Shown: positions 11,950 to 15,003, numbered from the stretch's first letter. The stretch is DNA of 19,877 nt from Baffinella frigidus (GCA_026770585.1 MU646602.1:139174-159050); one strand, 5' to 3'. Made by a program: numbers and translations. Notes: a model not told the origin generated them from the letters alone.

Positions 11950-12801
11950 TTCCACGAGCTCTCCTAACTGGAGTGTTGGGATCCTTTCTATTTCCTAGCT
12001 CTGTCTCAGTTAAATTGGTCTCATCATTTTCTCAGTAATCACGTCAAAAAAGTTGACGAATTTGCACCACAAAAAGGGAAATCACCTTTCGGTCTCATCA
12101 AATGATGAGACCAATCTTACTGAGACAGAGCCAGATTTCGCGGATTGGTACCAGGGGGGTTGTCAAATCAGCCAACCTTGCACCATGAAAACACTCAGAC
12201 CCCGGAGAGGTTATGGCTAGTTCGGAAATCAATTGTGGAGGGGGTGGGAAAATCCGCTCTGCTGTCCATCCTCAGTAGGGGGTGAGAAAATGCGCTCTGC
12301 TGTCCATCCTCAGTAGCCCCAGAATTCTTTCCTCGAAAGGGTATCAAGAGGAAACGATAATGTGCTGAGCGTCAGAGTGACGCTCGTCTGCTGATAGGGG
12401 AGGCCCAACCGCCAGGCTTTGCACAGATAACATGCCCACACACGTTACGTGGAATCGCTGTCTGCGAACGAGACTCCCGCGCATCGCACCTGGAGGAGCG
12501 CCTTGATGGACTGATCCACGACTTTGAGCACCTCCACGCTCTGCGACTCCCTCCGGAAAGAGCTCGCACTCCGCGAAAACAGCAGCTTCTCAAACTTGTG
12601 CAGCGCCGGGTCGTGCCGCTCCAGCTCGCCGAGCCCGCTCAGCCCGATCGAGTGCACGGCTTCCGCGTCGAGATCCGCTGCCTCGGACGCCGAGAAGAGG
12701 AGCGACGGCCGCTGCTTGAGCCCGCCTCCCTCGCGGTTCACGCCGTGCGCCACAGCCGGGCGGAGCGCCGCGAGCTGGGCAGCAAGGGTGGACGGCGCCA
12801 T
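618..12801 (-). CDS. UTP10: UTP10/HEATR1, SSU processome HEAT-repeat protein, N-terminal third (3'-partial, about 20 exons)
   Basis: UTP10 (HEATR1 in animals) is a very large nucleolar HEAT-repeat protein of the t-UTP/UtpA module. It binds early pre-rRNA, supports rDNA transcription and is needed for 18S rRNA processing. Joining the exons listed below gives about 737 residues that follow the family in order: an N-terminal SLLF...AADLDAEAV...GL.EL..DP segment, then ISPYFLLRPAHKVLEFLIRS, then DDLLACALPFHATPQFVRLV, then RWLFLAGVKKTGSPL, and later HEAT units such as TLLLALQHPEASVRLAGL. These resemble the human protein as I recall it. Sixteen of the 18 joins between the firmer exons are phase 0 and two are phase 1, and each phase matches its partner. 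Nearly all donors are G|GT and most exons begin with G. The N-terminal domain (Pfam U3snoRNP10) is expected here; the C-terminal BP28CT domain would lie off the left edge. Identity is near certain; exact splice sites are inferred from sequence alone. Confidence 0.9.
811..1230. repeat. heptamer arrays in UTP10 intron (TTTCGGG, TGTAGGG, TCTATGG)
   Basis: Bases 811-868 are TTTCGGG-type, about 1011-1160 are TGTAGGG/TGCAGGG-type and 1187-1230 are TCTATGG. All have a 7-base period and are G-rich on the plus strand. The array ends a few bases from the donor at 1242. This accounts for nearly all of the 439-base intron. Confidence 0.85.
1243..1314 (-). CDS. UTP10: UTP10 exon (24 residues, GVVAVKLASNMEHPLFAG)
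   Basis: Acceptor ACAACCTGCAG, donor CAG|GTTTGC, phase 0. It encodes GVVAVKLASNMEHPLFAGLK then KRFQ, resembling family KIAIYLSKS.....HPLLRGWEEAL. The frame stays open further upstream (FVNLRVPHNLQ), so a longer exon is possible. A near-identical copy lacking a donor lies at 1556-1653. Confidence 0.82.
1498..1555. repeat. family D repeat, copy 1
   Basis: Starts tatgcccctacgggttgcc and ends ggttattc. A second copy lies at 6880-6938 in another intron. The ends (ATGCCCCTA, and ATAACCC.TA on the reverse strand) are weakly inverted, so it could be a short MITE. Confidence 0.6.
1556..1653 (-). pseudogene. 98-bp near-identical 5' copy of exon 1243-1314 plus its acceptor
   Basis: Bases 1556-1653 match 1247-1344 with a single difference. 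The copy holds the acceptor and all but the last few bases of the exon. It then runs into family D sequence that gives a stop (KRFE*) and no donor. It lies upstream of the real exon. Confidence 0.85.
1838..2239. repeat. minisatellite of the donor-proximal intron sequence
   Basis: About 31-base units of the form cctgtgcgggggactccgac (plus) recur from about 1840 to 2239. The last unit is the donor of exon 2240-2424: on the sense strand each unit begins GTCGGAGTCCCC or a variant. Longer blocks also repeat, with gtccggcg and ctcacaacctaaccgatgtg at about 1870 and 2050. Confidence 0.8.
2240..2424 (-). CDS. UTP10: UTP10 exon (about 62 residues, phase 1 to 0)
   Basis: Acceptor GTGGCGGCAG, donor CAG|GTCGGA. 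Joined in phase 1 it encodes GPGAPFNRWEVGAAPVAVRG, then KVREAALRVAGHAMVHAHPE, then TTEEVVEMLLAHLLVNGRAR and KQ. It aligns with the family NGEWYEVL.IAADILI segment and the following helix. Two copies of its 5' part lie upstream; downstream the donor-proximal intron is repeated as a minisatellite. Confidence 0.87.
2463..2529. repeat. short inverted-repeat element
   Basis: The left arm CTTAGTGGTGGGGTTTGCTAT (2463-2483) pairs imperfectly with the right arm 2507-2529 (reverse complement CTTAGGGGTGGAGTTCGTGC plus TAT). Related half sequences occur at 3895-3925 and 10530-10550. Confidence 0.5.
2511..2563 (+). pseudogene. inverted fragment of exon 4016-4183 copy
   Basis: On the plus strand this reads ACGAACTCCACCC, then TCCGGGGATTGCTCC. 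The same two blocks, in the same order, occur on the minus strand across 3925-3864, the 3' copy of exon 4016-4183 with its flank. This fragment is therefore in the opposite orientation to the gene. Confidence 0.6.
2560..2610 (-). pseudogene. 5' copy of exon 2240-2424 (50 of 51 bases)
   Basis: It matches 2374-2424 with one change (N to I in the translation) and keeps the acceptor GGCGGCAG. It then meets an in-frame stop where the inverted fragment begins. It lies upstream of the real exon. Confidence 0.85.
2726..2764 (-). pseudogene. second, more diverged 5' copy of exon 2240-2424
   Basis: It reads GPGAPFNRWEVGAD after acceptor GGCTACAG. The real exon reads GPGAPFNRWEVGAA. It is farther upstream than the copy at 2560. 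If this acceptor were used, the reading would stay open for some distance, so alternative splicing cannot be ruled out. Confidence 0.7.
2996..3017 (-). pseudogene. 3' copy of exon 3109-3193 with donor
   Basis: Twenty-two bases match the exon end (AALSHLI) with donor CG|GTGCCC aligned to the parental CG|GTTCTG. Flanking intron is also similar. It lies downstream of the exon. Confidence 0.75.
3109..3193 (-). CDS. UTP10: UTP10 exon (28 residues plus 1 base)
   Basis: Acceptor CCGGAGCAG, donor CG|GTTCTG, ending in phase 1. It encodes VALTALGWDKLAALAPAAEL then RAALSHLI, and continues the previous exon without a gap (DDDAE-VALTALGWDKL against family DDNIDVVLSAISAFEIF). Its 5' end recurs twice upstream in a repeat array and its 3' end once downstream. 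Confidence 0.85.
3286..3720 (-). repeat. array carrying 5' copies of exon 3109-3193
   Basis: Bases 3295-3319 and 3465-3487 repeat the exon start (VALAALG after GGCTTAG and GGTGCAG acceptors). They are linked by a repeated intron block with tttattgrgatgtgtcgg at 3252, 3421 and about 3620, a period of roughly 170 bases. The third unit (3620-3700) has lost the exon part. Confidence 0.75.
3806..3895 (-). pseudogene. 3' copy of exon 4016-4183 with donor (open reading)
   Basis: It reads AKKSLASGDCSVPSQLAAAV then LARVRDEDAE|GTGCGC. There are no stops and the differences are conservative (A to V, A to S, D to E). It lies downstream of the exon, and the intron flank is duplicated too (acaaaacgcgcacctccg). 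Because the frame is intact and an AG lies just before it (GATAG), it could act as an extra exon. I treat it as a copy by position. Confidence 0.75.
4016..4183 (-). CDS. UTP10: UTP10 exon, HEAT unit (56 residues)
   Basis: Acceptor CGTACCAG, donor GAG|GTGCGC, phase 0. It encodes VAEGATTLLLALQHPEASVR, then LAGLTAAKKSLASGDCSAPA, then QLAAAVLARVRDDDAE. This is one of the clearest matches to HEATR1 (human SLMLSLNHPLAPVRILAM and VLARLGDDNIDVV). Partial copies flank it: 5' at 4326-4378 and 3' at 3806-3895. Confidence 0.92.
4326..4378 (-). pseudogene. 5' copy of exon 4016-4183 with acceptor
   Basis: It reads VAEGATTLLLAPQHPGAS after CCCCACAG, against VAEGATTLLLALQHPEAS in the real exon, and then diverges. 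It lies upstream of the exon. Confidence 0.8.
4525..4590 (-). pseudogene. 3' copy of exon 4675-4821, internally deleted
   Basis: It matches the exon end with donor CCG|GTGCGC but lacks about 25 bases between two TCGCG motifs, which shifts the frame. The deletion suggests slippage or repair between the short repeats. It lies downstream of the exon. Confidence 0.8.
4597..4674 (+). repeat. family A dispersed repeat
   Basis: It shows tattcctaagttg, gcggtacaaccccgtcaac, tttggggagaaaacg and gggcgc in the family order. It ends at the donor of the exon at 4675. Confidence 0.6.
4675..4821 (-). CDS. UTP10: UTP10 exon with acidic loop (49 residues)
   Basis: Acceptor CTATGCAG, donor CCG|GTAGAG, phase 0. 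It begins APGDGDKMSDDESSEEEGGE, an acidic loop, and ends RVFAFLADTFSGTAHAP, the start of the conserved HEAT unit (human F..FVSLSTSGGKYQFLAD region). The acidic insert is typical of disordered loops in large HEAT proteins. A frameshifted, internally deleted 3' copy lies at 4525-4590. Confidence 0.85.
4841..5000. repeat. 19-bp minisatellite
   Basis: The unit is ggatacgggggtcgcattc, repeated about six times with g/c variants, then a diverged tail near 4974-4995. Confidence 0.85.
5038..5230. repeat. minisatellite, unit about 55 bases
   Basis: The unit starts gttttgtcaggcaggtgtag. Copies begin near 5038, 5094, 5150 and 5203. The array reaches the donor of exon 5239-5307. Confidence 0.75.
5239..5307 (-). 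CDS. UTP10: UTP10 exon (23 residues, VLRALAQRNAPAMDAFI...)
   Basis: Acceptor GTGGCGCAG, donor CAG|GTAGCT, phase 0. It encodes VLRALAQRNAPAMDAFIAAR then LRQ, fitting the family segment LLESKYPRTLDVVLEEHL. A copy of its first 22 bases, running into a stop, lies upstream at 5370-5391. Confidence 0.8.
5370..5391 (-). pseudogene. 5' copy of exon 5239-5307
   Basis: It reads VLRALAQR then a stop, after acceptor GTGCGGCAG. It lies upstream of the exon. Confidence 0.75.
5539..5643 (-). CDS. UTP10: UTP10 exon (35 residues, VAALAGAITDACEDLS...)
   Basis: Acceptor CGAAACCAG, donor CAG|GTGTGC, phase 0. It encodes VAALAGAITDACEDLSDASG then PGTASQDAAVAQLRQ, a helix followed by a low-complexity linker. The 5' intron is short (about 213 bases) and made almost entirely of TTCCGGG-type heptamers. 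Confidence 0.8.
5646..5856. repeat. TTCCGGG heptamer array filling an intron
   Basis: Nearly perfect GGGTTCC units run from about 5700 to 5768, flanked by TTTCGGG variants. The whole 213-base intron is heptamer sequence, G-rich on plus. Confidence 0.85.
5857..5951 (-). CDS. UTP10: UTP10 exon (about 32 residues, phase 1 to 0)
   Basis: Acceptor ACAACACCAG, donor GAG|GTATGC. Joined in phase 1 to the previous exon it reads GLVRRATLTREGADVMGVLK then KVMAAVPDGTVE, with no stop. The 95-base length restores phase 0. Just upstream lie poly-C/poly-G and (CTGT)n/(CT)n tracts. Confidence 0.78.
5983..6180. repeat. poly-C, (CTGT)n, (CT)n and (TGGTGCA)n tracts
   Basis: In order: poly-C at about 5985-6002, CTGT at about 6066-6098, CT to about 6120, then four tggtgca units. 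On the sense strand the CTGT run is (ACAG)n, a string of potential acceptor dinucleotides. Confidence 0.85.
6205..6243 (-). pseudogene. 3' copy of exon 6437-6497, cut by a family B element
   Basis: It reads EADVRGFVNLFLH with a GT at the aligned donor position. Homology stops where the family B element begins. It lies downstream of the exon. Confidence 0.8.
6243..6378 (+). mobile_element. family B MITE-like element, copy 1
   Basis: The left end CCCACTGAGCAGCCACCG and the right end (reverse complement CCCACGTAGCAGCGACCG) form inverted repeats of about 18 bases. The core includes cacggatacagtccatc and gaatcttatccat. Other copies lie at 16543, 17009 and 17537 (inverted). Confidence 0.75.
6437..6497 (-). 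CDS. UTP10: UTP10 exon (20 residues plus 1 base)
   Basis: Acceptor GATTGTAG, donor CG|GTCCTC, ending in phase 1. It encodes VLGAAAAEADVRGFVNLFLH. The phase-1 end fits the next exon exactly. The copy at 6205-6243 keeps the GT of the donor at the aligned position, which supports the boundary. Short duplicates of the acceptor (CAGCACCTaCAA on plus) recur at 6506-6590. Confidence 0.75.
6500..6600 (-). repeat. short duplicates of an acceptor region
   Basis: The plus motif cagcacctacaa-cgtttt recurs at about 6493, 6516, 6554 and 6580. Each copies the acceptor and first bases (GTGCTGG) of exon 6437-6497, on its upstream side. Confidence 0.6.
6880..6938. repeat. family D repeat, copy 2
   Basis: It is closely similar to 1498-1555 (tatgcccctacgggttgcct ... 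ggttattc) in a different intron. Confidence 0.6.
6973..7035 (-). CDS. UTP10: UTP10 exon (21 residues, HPEELSEAALDALLRLKTLP)
   Basis: Acceptor CGACGCAG, donor GAG|GTGCGC, phase 0. It encodes HPEELSEAALDALLRLKTLP plus E, at the position of the human FPHLCNVPDLITILHG segment. It is one of few exons that do not start with G. No partial copies were recognised nearby. Confidence 0.75.
7045..7290. repeat. mixed heptamer array (TTTGGGG, TGTAGGG, TTGAGGG)
   Basis: Blocks of each heptamer variant are locally uniform, for example four ttgaggg units at about 7213-7240. It lies between an exon and a 3' exon copy and is G-rich on plus. Confidence 0.8.
7291..7343 (-). pseudogene. 3' copy of exon 7440-7532, donor changed to GC
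   Basis: It reads TPAPAVLACAAFCHYQ and is followed by GCGTAC where the parental exon has GTCCGG. It lies downstream of the exon. Confidence 0.8.
7349..7436 (+). repeat. family A dispersed repeat
   Basis: It contains ttcttaagttgacatgg, gcggtacaaatccgtcaac, ccgtcaagtttggagcg and aaaacgcgcccgg. It ends 3 bases from the exon boundary at 7440, so the donor lies at the edge of the element. Confidence 0.7.
7440..7532 (-). CDS. UTP10: UTP10 exon (31 residues, VTTLLELLPRYAA...)
   Basis: Acceptor AAACAAACAG, donor CAG|GTCCGG, phase 0. It encodes VTTLLELLPRYAARENPAPA then VLACAALCHYQ, a HEAT helix pair. Copies of its two ends lie on the expected sides (5' at 7721-7758, 3' at 7291-7343). A family A repeat (7349-7436) directly abuts the donor. 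Confidence 0.85.
7721..7758 (-). pseudogene. 5' copy of exon 7440-7532
   Basis: It reads VTTLLELLPRYAA after acceptor AAACAAACAG, nearly identical to the exon. It then diverges. It lies upstream of the exon. Confidence 0.85.
7874..8035. repeat. interstitial TTTAGGG telomere-like array
   Basis: About nine perfect TTTAGGG units run from 7874 to 7939, then TTTGGGG units. This is the plant/green-algal telomere sequence, inside an intron and flanked by exons, so it is not a chromosome end. Confidence 0.9.
8049..8198 (-). CDS. UTP10: UTP10 exon (50 residues, ALLPVILEAVRSSKTPDFQA)
   Basis: Acceptor CTACACCAG, where the telomere-like C-rich repeat itself supplies the pyrimidine tract; donor CG|GTACCC; phase 0. 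It encodes QALLPVILEAVRSSKTPDFQ then AAGYMVLSAMASKAALSP, matching the family pattern LFPYI..GLKSS.PDY.AA.YM(I/V). A frameshifted copy of its 5' part lies upstream at 8379-8443. Confidence 0.88.
8379..8443 (-). pseudogene. 5' copy of exon 8049-8198, frameshifted
   Basis: It begins APGALSEATP after acceptor TTCAACAG, then lost one C (ACACCC for ACACCCC), shifting the frame. It lies upstream of the exon. Confidence 0.82.
8446..8692. repeat. mixed telomere-like heptamers and ggttcagagttt-type repeats
   Basis: TTTGGGG, TTTAGGG, TTCAGGG and gtcaacagggtt variants. No coding block was seen. Confidence 0.75.
8696..8743 (-). pseudogene. 3' copy of exon 9016-9141 with donor
   Basis: It reads LVAIALWVSNAVELLQ|GTCTAA. 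It lies downstream of the exon, on the far side of the inverted-repeat element. Confidence 0.82.
8863..9010. mobile_element. MITE-like element with 32-bp inverted ends, next to a splice donor
   Basis: The left end TCCGGGAACATGTTTGATTA and the right end (reverse complement TCCGGGGGCATGTTTGATTT) pair over 32 bases with 4 mismatches; total 148 bp. The right end stops 6 bases from the exon end at 9016, so the donor reads GTCAAT and then the element. No clear target duplication was seen. Confidence 0.78.
9016..9141 (-). CDS. UTP10: UTP10 exon (42 residues, VLAACSSSDPAVLQ...)
   Basis: Acceptor CTCCCACAG, donor CAG|GTCAAT, phase 0 at both ends. It encodes a HEAT-like helix pair starting VLAACSSSDPAVLQFTCAMA and ending ALWVSNAVELLQ, at the position of the human FAEYPGSSAQL segment. 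An inverted-repeat element begins only 6 bases into the following intron (8863-9010). Decayed 5' and 3' copies lie at 9274-9340 and 8696-8743. Confidence 0.85.
9180..9450. repeat. ggatttctggt-type repeats in intron
   Basis: Units such as ggatttctggtgaaaaa and acaggtgtttt recur at about 9179, 9208, 9237, 9394 and 9430 around the pseudo-exon copy. Confidence 0.6.
9274..9340 (-). pseudogene. 5' copy of exon 9016-9141 with in-frame stop
   Basis: It begins VLAA, then TGA, then QASDPAVLQFTCTMARA after acceptor CACCCAG. It is truncated at the GCGCGC tract. It lies upstream of the exon. Confidence 0.85.
9464..9499 (-). CDS. possible UTP10 microexon (12 residues)
   Basis: A 36-base open block lies between GTCCGAG and C|GTGCCT, phase 0 (MRFARGLETFLS). 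It could correspond to the family segment MDFICSLVTKSVK just before the next firm exon. The acceptor has a poor pyrimidine tract. This is plausible by position and length only. Confidence 0.3.
9582..9617 (-). CDS. possible UTP10 microexon (12 residues)
   Basis: A 36-base open block lies between AGACAG and a strong donor AAG|GTGAGG, phase 0 at both ends (NLSRYLRLPTRK). About 30 family residues are unaccounted for between exon 4 and the exon at 9016-9141, and this block falls in that gap. Sequence similarity is weak, so it could be a chance splice-site pair. Confidence 0.3.
9687..9743 (-). CDS. UTP10: UTP10 exon 4 (19 residues)
   Basis: Acceptor CCCCGCAG, donor CAG|GTCTTT, phase 0. It encodes GRWLFLAGVKKTGSPLSKQ, matching the conserved RW.WL..VK.(S/T)G.PL.K block of HEATR1 that follows exon 3. 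No exon copies are seen for this one; the 5' flank holds an 87-bp tandem array instead. Confidence 0.85.
9830..10092. repeat. 87-88 bp tandem repeat, three copies
   Basis: Units start gattcactcatcc at 9830, 9917 and 10005, and share aagcttcctggat and actcatcccgag. The third unit is more diverged. Confidence 0.85.
10085..10105 (-). pseudogene. weak 3' end copy of exon 3
   Basis: The sense strand reads GTGCACCGTCTCATGCCCCAG then GC; it resembles the VHLLTPQ end of exon 3. It is short and diverged. Confidence 0.4.
10205..10439 (-). repeat. duplicated block including a 3' copy of exon 3
   Basis: Bases 10210-10437 parallel 10685-10850, with gccaatatgaacagcccct and accaaaatcgtgttcctc shared. Bases 10380-10439 hold the exon end (ALPFHATPQFVRLVHVLTPA|GTATTC). 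Inside, a 34-base unit with gccgtgatgaaatagtgaat recurs three times. It lies downstream of exon 3. Confidence 0.8.
10637..10673 (-). pseudogene. 3' copy of exon 3 (FVRLVHLLTPQ)
   Basis: It reads FVRLVHLLTPQ|GTACGC, preceded by ATAGCCAG. It lies downstream of exon 3. Confidence 0.75.
10789..10884 (-). CDS. UTP10: UTP10 exon 3 (32 residues)
   Basis: Acceptor TCGCAG, donor G|GTATTC, phase 0 at both ends. It encodes VHEHNVDDLLACALPFHATP then QFVRLVHLLTPA, equivalent to the human stretch around DSLIACVLPYHETRIFVRVIQ. This exon has the most copies in the window: three of its 5' end upstream and three of its 3' end downstream. Confidence 0.9.
10955..11217 (-). repeat. array with three 5' copies of exon 3
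   Basis: The exon start VHEHNVDDL after an acceptor recurs at 10955-10982, 11093-11111 and 11190-11217, joined by a repeated intron block (gcgatccctgggtgtttggg, aacgaagggaggttagcggg). All three lie upstream of exon 3. Confidence 0.85.
11296..11430. repeat. degenerate TTTAGGG/TTCAGGG array
   Basis: Telomere-like heptamers with drift. G-rich on plus. Confidence 0.75.
11446..11514 (-). CDS. UTP10: UTP10 exon 2 (23 residues)
   Basis: The exon lies between acceptor CGGCAG and donor G|GTACAC, phase 0 at both ends. It encodes AISPYFLLRPAHKVLEFLIR followed by SYA. The SPYFLL(R/K)PA.K.LE(F/W)LI motif is one of the most conserved in HEATR1 and follows directly on exon 1. The intron on its 5' side carries a decayed copy of its first half (11675-11701). 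Confidence 0.9.
11520..11850. repeat. TTTGGTG, TTTGGGG and TTTAGGG heptamer arrays
   Basis: Locally uniform heptamer variants, G-rich on plus. The array is interrupted at 11675-11701 by a decayed copy of the start of exon 2 (AISPY.LLR with the acceptor AG lost). Confidence 0.75.
11915..11950. repeat. (CT)n microsatellite
   Basis: A run of tctctctcgctctctctctc type. Confidence 0.9.
11997..12133. mobile_element. MITE-like element with GCTCTGTCTCAGT ends
   Basis: The left end GCTCTGTCTCAGTTAAATTG and the right end (reverse complement GCTCTGTCTCAGTAAGATTG) continue as ...GTCTCATCATTT on both sides, about 32 bases with few mismatches. The centre has gttgacgaatttgcaccac, related to family A. Confidence 0.78.
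12241..12316. repeat. 37-bp tandem duplication
   Basis: Two units of the form ggggtgRgaaaatSc then gctctgctgtccatcctcag. The remainder of this intron (12133-12489) shows nothing else I can name. Confidence 0.8.
12490..12801 (-). CDS. UTP10: UTP10 exon 1 (start codon, residues 1-104)
   Basis: The ATG at 12801 sits in a good context (GCAAGATGG: A at -3 region, G at +4). The exon encodes MAPSTLAAQLAALRPAVA at the start, then RPSLLFSASEAADLDAEAV, IGLSGLGELERHDPALHKFE and KLLFSRSASSFRRES. This matches the conserved UTP10 N-terminus (LLF, AA.ID/LD, IG..GL.EL, DP, FE..LFS). It ends KALLQ|GTGCGA. This is the longest exon seen and has no copy of itself in the adjoining intron. Confidence 0.9.
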
Positions 12802-13889
12802 CTTGCGTCAGTGGTCGTTCACTCGGACGAGCGACCCTGGAACGTTGTGGAATGCACGTGAAATTCGTCAAAAGACGACAGAGTGTGCACTTTTACAAAC
12901 TGATTTGATTTGAATGTGGCAACTTTACACGAATTTGGTGGTTTCAAAAGTACACGACAAACTGATTTGAATTGAATATTCAAAATTGATTCGCTTTTTC
13001 ACGGTCCCGGCCCCAAACGAGGCCCCCGCGCCCAGTGACGGCCCCATCCCTGGACCTCTAGCTCCTCCAGAAGGTGGACACACCCGCTGCTTCGCTGAAC
13101 CCCTCCACCGGGGGACCCTGCCACTCCTTGGACCCTCGATCTGCGAAATGCATGTGTGATCCTTTTTCAGTTTTTCCTTGCCGGGTCGCTCTGCAGACGC
13201 GGGCATGGACCCGTTGGTGCCGCAAAGGGGGAAATGTGGGGGGCGATGCCAGATGCAAAATGGCAACTGGGGTTGTTTTGCGGCGACTACTCTCACAGCG
13301 AATCTCTGTCGTTGGAACAGGAGTGCCAAACGTGTTTTTGACTCCTTCGAAAGCCTGCGAGACAGCGGGCAACAAGGGTAACAGTTCCCGCTTCCTGCAC
13401 AGGAGACCGCTCCAGCAATGGGGGACGGGTCAGCCAAGCGGCAGTTTCTGCGGCGCGGAGAGGGGCGCCTGGGCACGAGCATCCCGGTTCCAACGTCCGG
13501 AGGTATGCACAGCTCCCAAATCGTTGGCGAGTGCTGCCGATGAGACAGGGAGAGTTTGCGGGGTTGAGTGGGAGTGCGCCAGAAGTGCTCAGAGGGTTGG
13601 GTGGGCGGCGCGGGTTCCCATCAACCACCAGCCCTGATAGTGAGCGCAAATCCTCTTTGTCGAGACCCCTGGTTTGTACCACAGGTCGCCGGATTCCGGC
13701 GACGTCCAGTACAAATCAAGAGGTTGGGAAAAGGTCCCACTCTGCGGGCTGGTGGAAGGCGCTCGTTTCGCACTTGGGCTATGCAGACCAGCAAGTGGGG
13801 GGTCCCAATGGAGTAATGGACCGCTTCATCAGTATCAGACGTAAAGGCGGAAGAAGCAGAAGTTGAAGCACTAATGCACCGCTCTGCAG
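12802..13889. promoter_or_regulatory. upstream region, possible bidirectional promoter
   Basis: About 1.1 kb between the UTP10 ATG and the first candidate exon on the other strand. A palindromic CACGTG (G-box type) lies at 12855-12860, 54 bases from the ATG. A short AT-rich duplicated stretch (acaaactgatttga) lies at 12896 and 12958. Open frames of 110-187 codons exist on both strands (for example 13074-13637 plus), but none shows recognisable domains. An unseen first exon of the plus-strand gene or a UTP10 5' UTR could lie here. Confidence 0.4.
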
Positions 13890-13960
13890 GGCTATCATCC
13901 TCTTCGTCTCGAGGGAGCATCATTCCTGGGCGTCCGCTGGTGTTGGAGAGACCCACGCCG
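13890..13960 (+). CDS. candidate exon 1 of an unidentified plus-strand gene
   Basis: Acceptor ACCGCTCTGCAG, donor CG|GTACGC. One frame reads SSSSSRGSIIPGRPLVLERP then TP and ends in phase 0. The frame choice is uncertain. The intron after it starts directly with CCCTAAA-type repeats, C-rich on the sense strand as in UTP10. Confidence 0.35.
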
Positions 13961-13980
13961 GTACGCATTCCTTCCCGTTC

Positions 13981-14038
13981 AACCCCAAACCCTAACCCCT
14001 AAAACTCTAAACTCTAAACCCTAAACCCTAAACCCTAA
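13981..14038. repeat. CCCTAAA telomere-like array, C-rich on plus
   Basis: Units of aaccctaaacc type. The strand polarity is opposite to all arrays left of 12 kb. Confidence 0.85.
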
Positions 14039-14202
14039 AATTGCGTAAATCTGGGTCCACCATAGAAGACATTTAGAGAAGAAACTCCAGTACAAAGGGA
14101 CAACTAAAACAGCAGTAGTGCCAGCCGGTATTTATGCAGGCAGAGGTAGTCTTTGGCGCGAGAGTTTGACGAGGCGAGAAGGCCACTCGGGGTGGCCGAC
14201 TA

Positions 14203-14262
14203 TTCTCAAGTTGACATGCTGGATCTGCGGTACACTTCCGTCAACGTTCCAGCGGGAAAGCC
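14203..14262 (+). repeat. family A dispersed repeat
   Basis: It has attctcaagttgacatg, tgcggtacacttccgtcaac and gcgggaaag in the family order. Confidence 0.6.
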
Positions 14263-14473
14263 TCCGGGCTCGCCACATCGATGAGCCTAAATAGTCAGAA
14301 ACAGCGTGTGGTGAGGCGAGAAGGCGGCAGGGCGAGGCGGACACGTGGGAACGCATGGCGCTGCCTAACCCCGACACCCCGAAACCCCACACCCTGCACC
14401 CTGAACCCCATACACCCTAAACTATGAAATCTCAAACCATCAACCCTGACACCCCAAACACTATAGCAGGCAG

Positions 14474-14528
14474 GAGACGTGCGGGGGCCCTTCTCGGATG
14501 AGGACACCAGCGGGACGGGCGAGAATGA
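14474..14528 (+). CDS. candidate exon of the unidentified plus-strand gene
   Basis: Acceptor ATAGCAGGCAG, donor GA|GTACCA. The most protein-like frame reads DVRGPFSDEDTSGTGEN. Length is 55 bases; phase relative to its neighbours is unresolved. Confidence 0.3.
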
Positions 14529-14530
14529 GT

Positions 14531-14875
14531 ACCAAACCCTGAACCCTGAACCCTGAACCCTGAACCCTGAACCCTAAAGCCGAAACCCGAAACCCGAAAA
14601 CCTCAACCCCAAACCCCAAACTCTCAACCTTTGACCTCCCTATCCTCTTCCCGAAACCCGAAACCCTGAACCTTACACCCGAAACCCGGAACCCTAAACC
14701 CGAAACCCGAAACCATAAACCCGACAGCCGACAGCCGAAACCTAAACCCTAAACACCAAACCCTGAACACCAAACCCTAAAACCTACACACTTAACGCTA
14801 AACACTAAACACGAAACACTTCAGGTTAAACCCTAAACCCCAGACACTGAACACTCAACCCGAAACACGCAACCA
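14531..14875. repeat. C-rich heptamer arrays (ACCCTGA, AACCCGA, AACCCTA)
   Basis: Perfect CCCTGAA units at about 14537-14575, then AAACCCG and drifted variants. C-rich on plus. Confidence 0.85.
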
Positions 14876-14876
14876 G

Positions 14877-14964
14877 GTTTCCTCCGACGTACTCAACGCT
14901 CTTCTCGAAGAAGAAAAGCCAGCCTCTCTCCGCTACGCGCCGGTCTCATCCTTGCTCTGCTTGA
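14877..14964 (+). CDS. candidate exon of the unidentified plus-strand gene
   Basis: Acceptor CGCAACCAG, donor TTGA|GTGTCT. Frame 1 reads VSSDVLNALLEEEKPASLRY then APVSSLLCL; all three frames are open, so the frame is not settled. Middle parts of it (tcgacgctgttctcgaagaa) recur downstream at 15004-15090 and 15696-15740. Its end with TTGA|GTGTTC recurs at about 15450 and 15488. All copies lie downstream, as for the 3' copies in UTP10. Confidence 0.4.
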
Positions 14965-15003
14965 GTGTCTAGCGTTTAGAGTTCAGGGTTTAGGGTTTAG
15001 GGT

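Noticed and set aside
13074-13637. 187-codon plus-strand open frame
   Set aside because: No domain or compositional sign of coding, overlapping frames of similar length on the other strand; left as unassigned upstream DNA.
13621-13968. 115-codon minus-strand frame with acidic and Ser-rich stretch
   Set aside because: It competes with a plus-strand exon that has better splice sites; no homology recognised.
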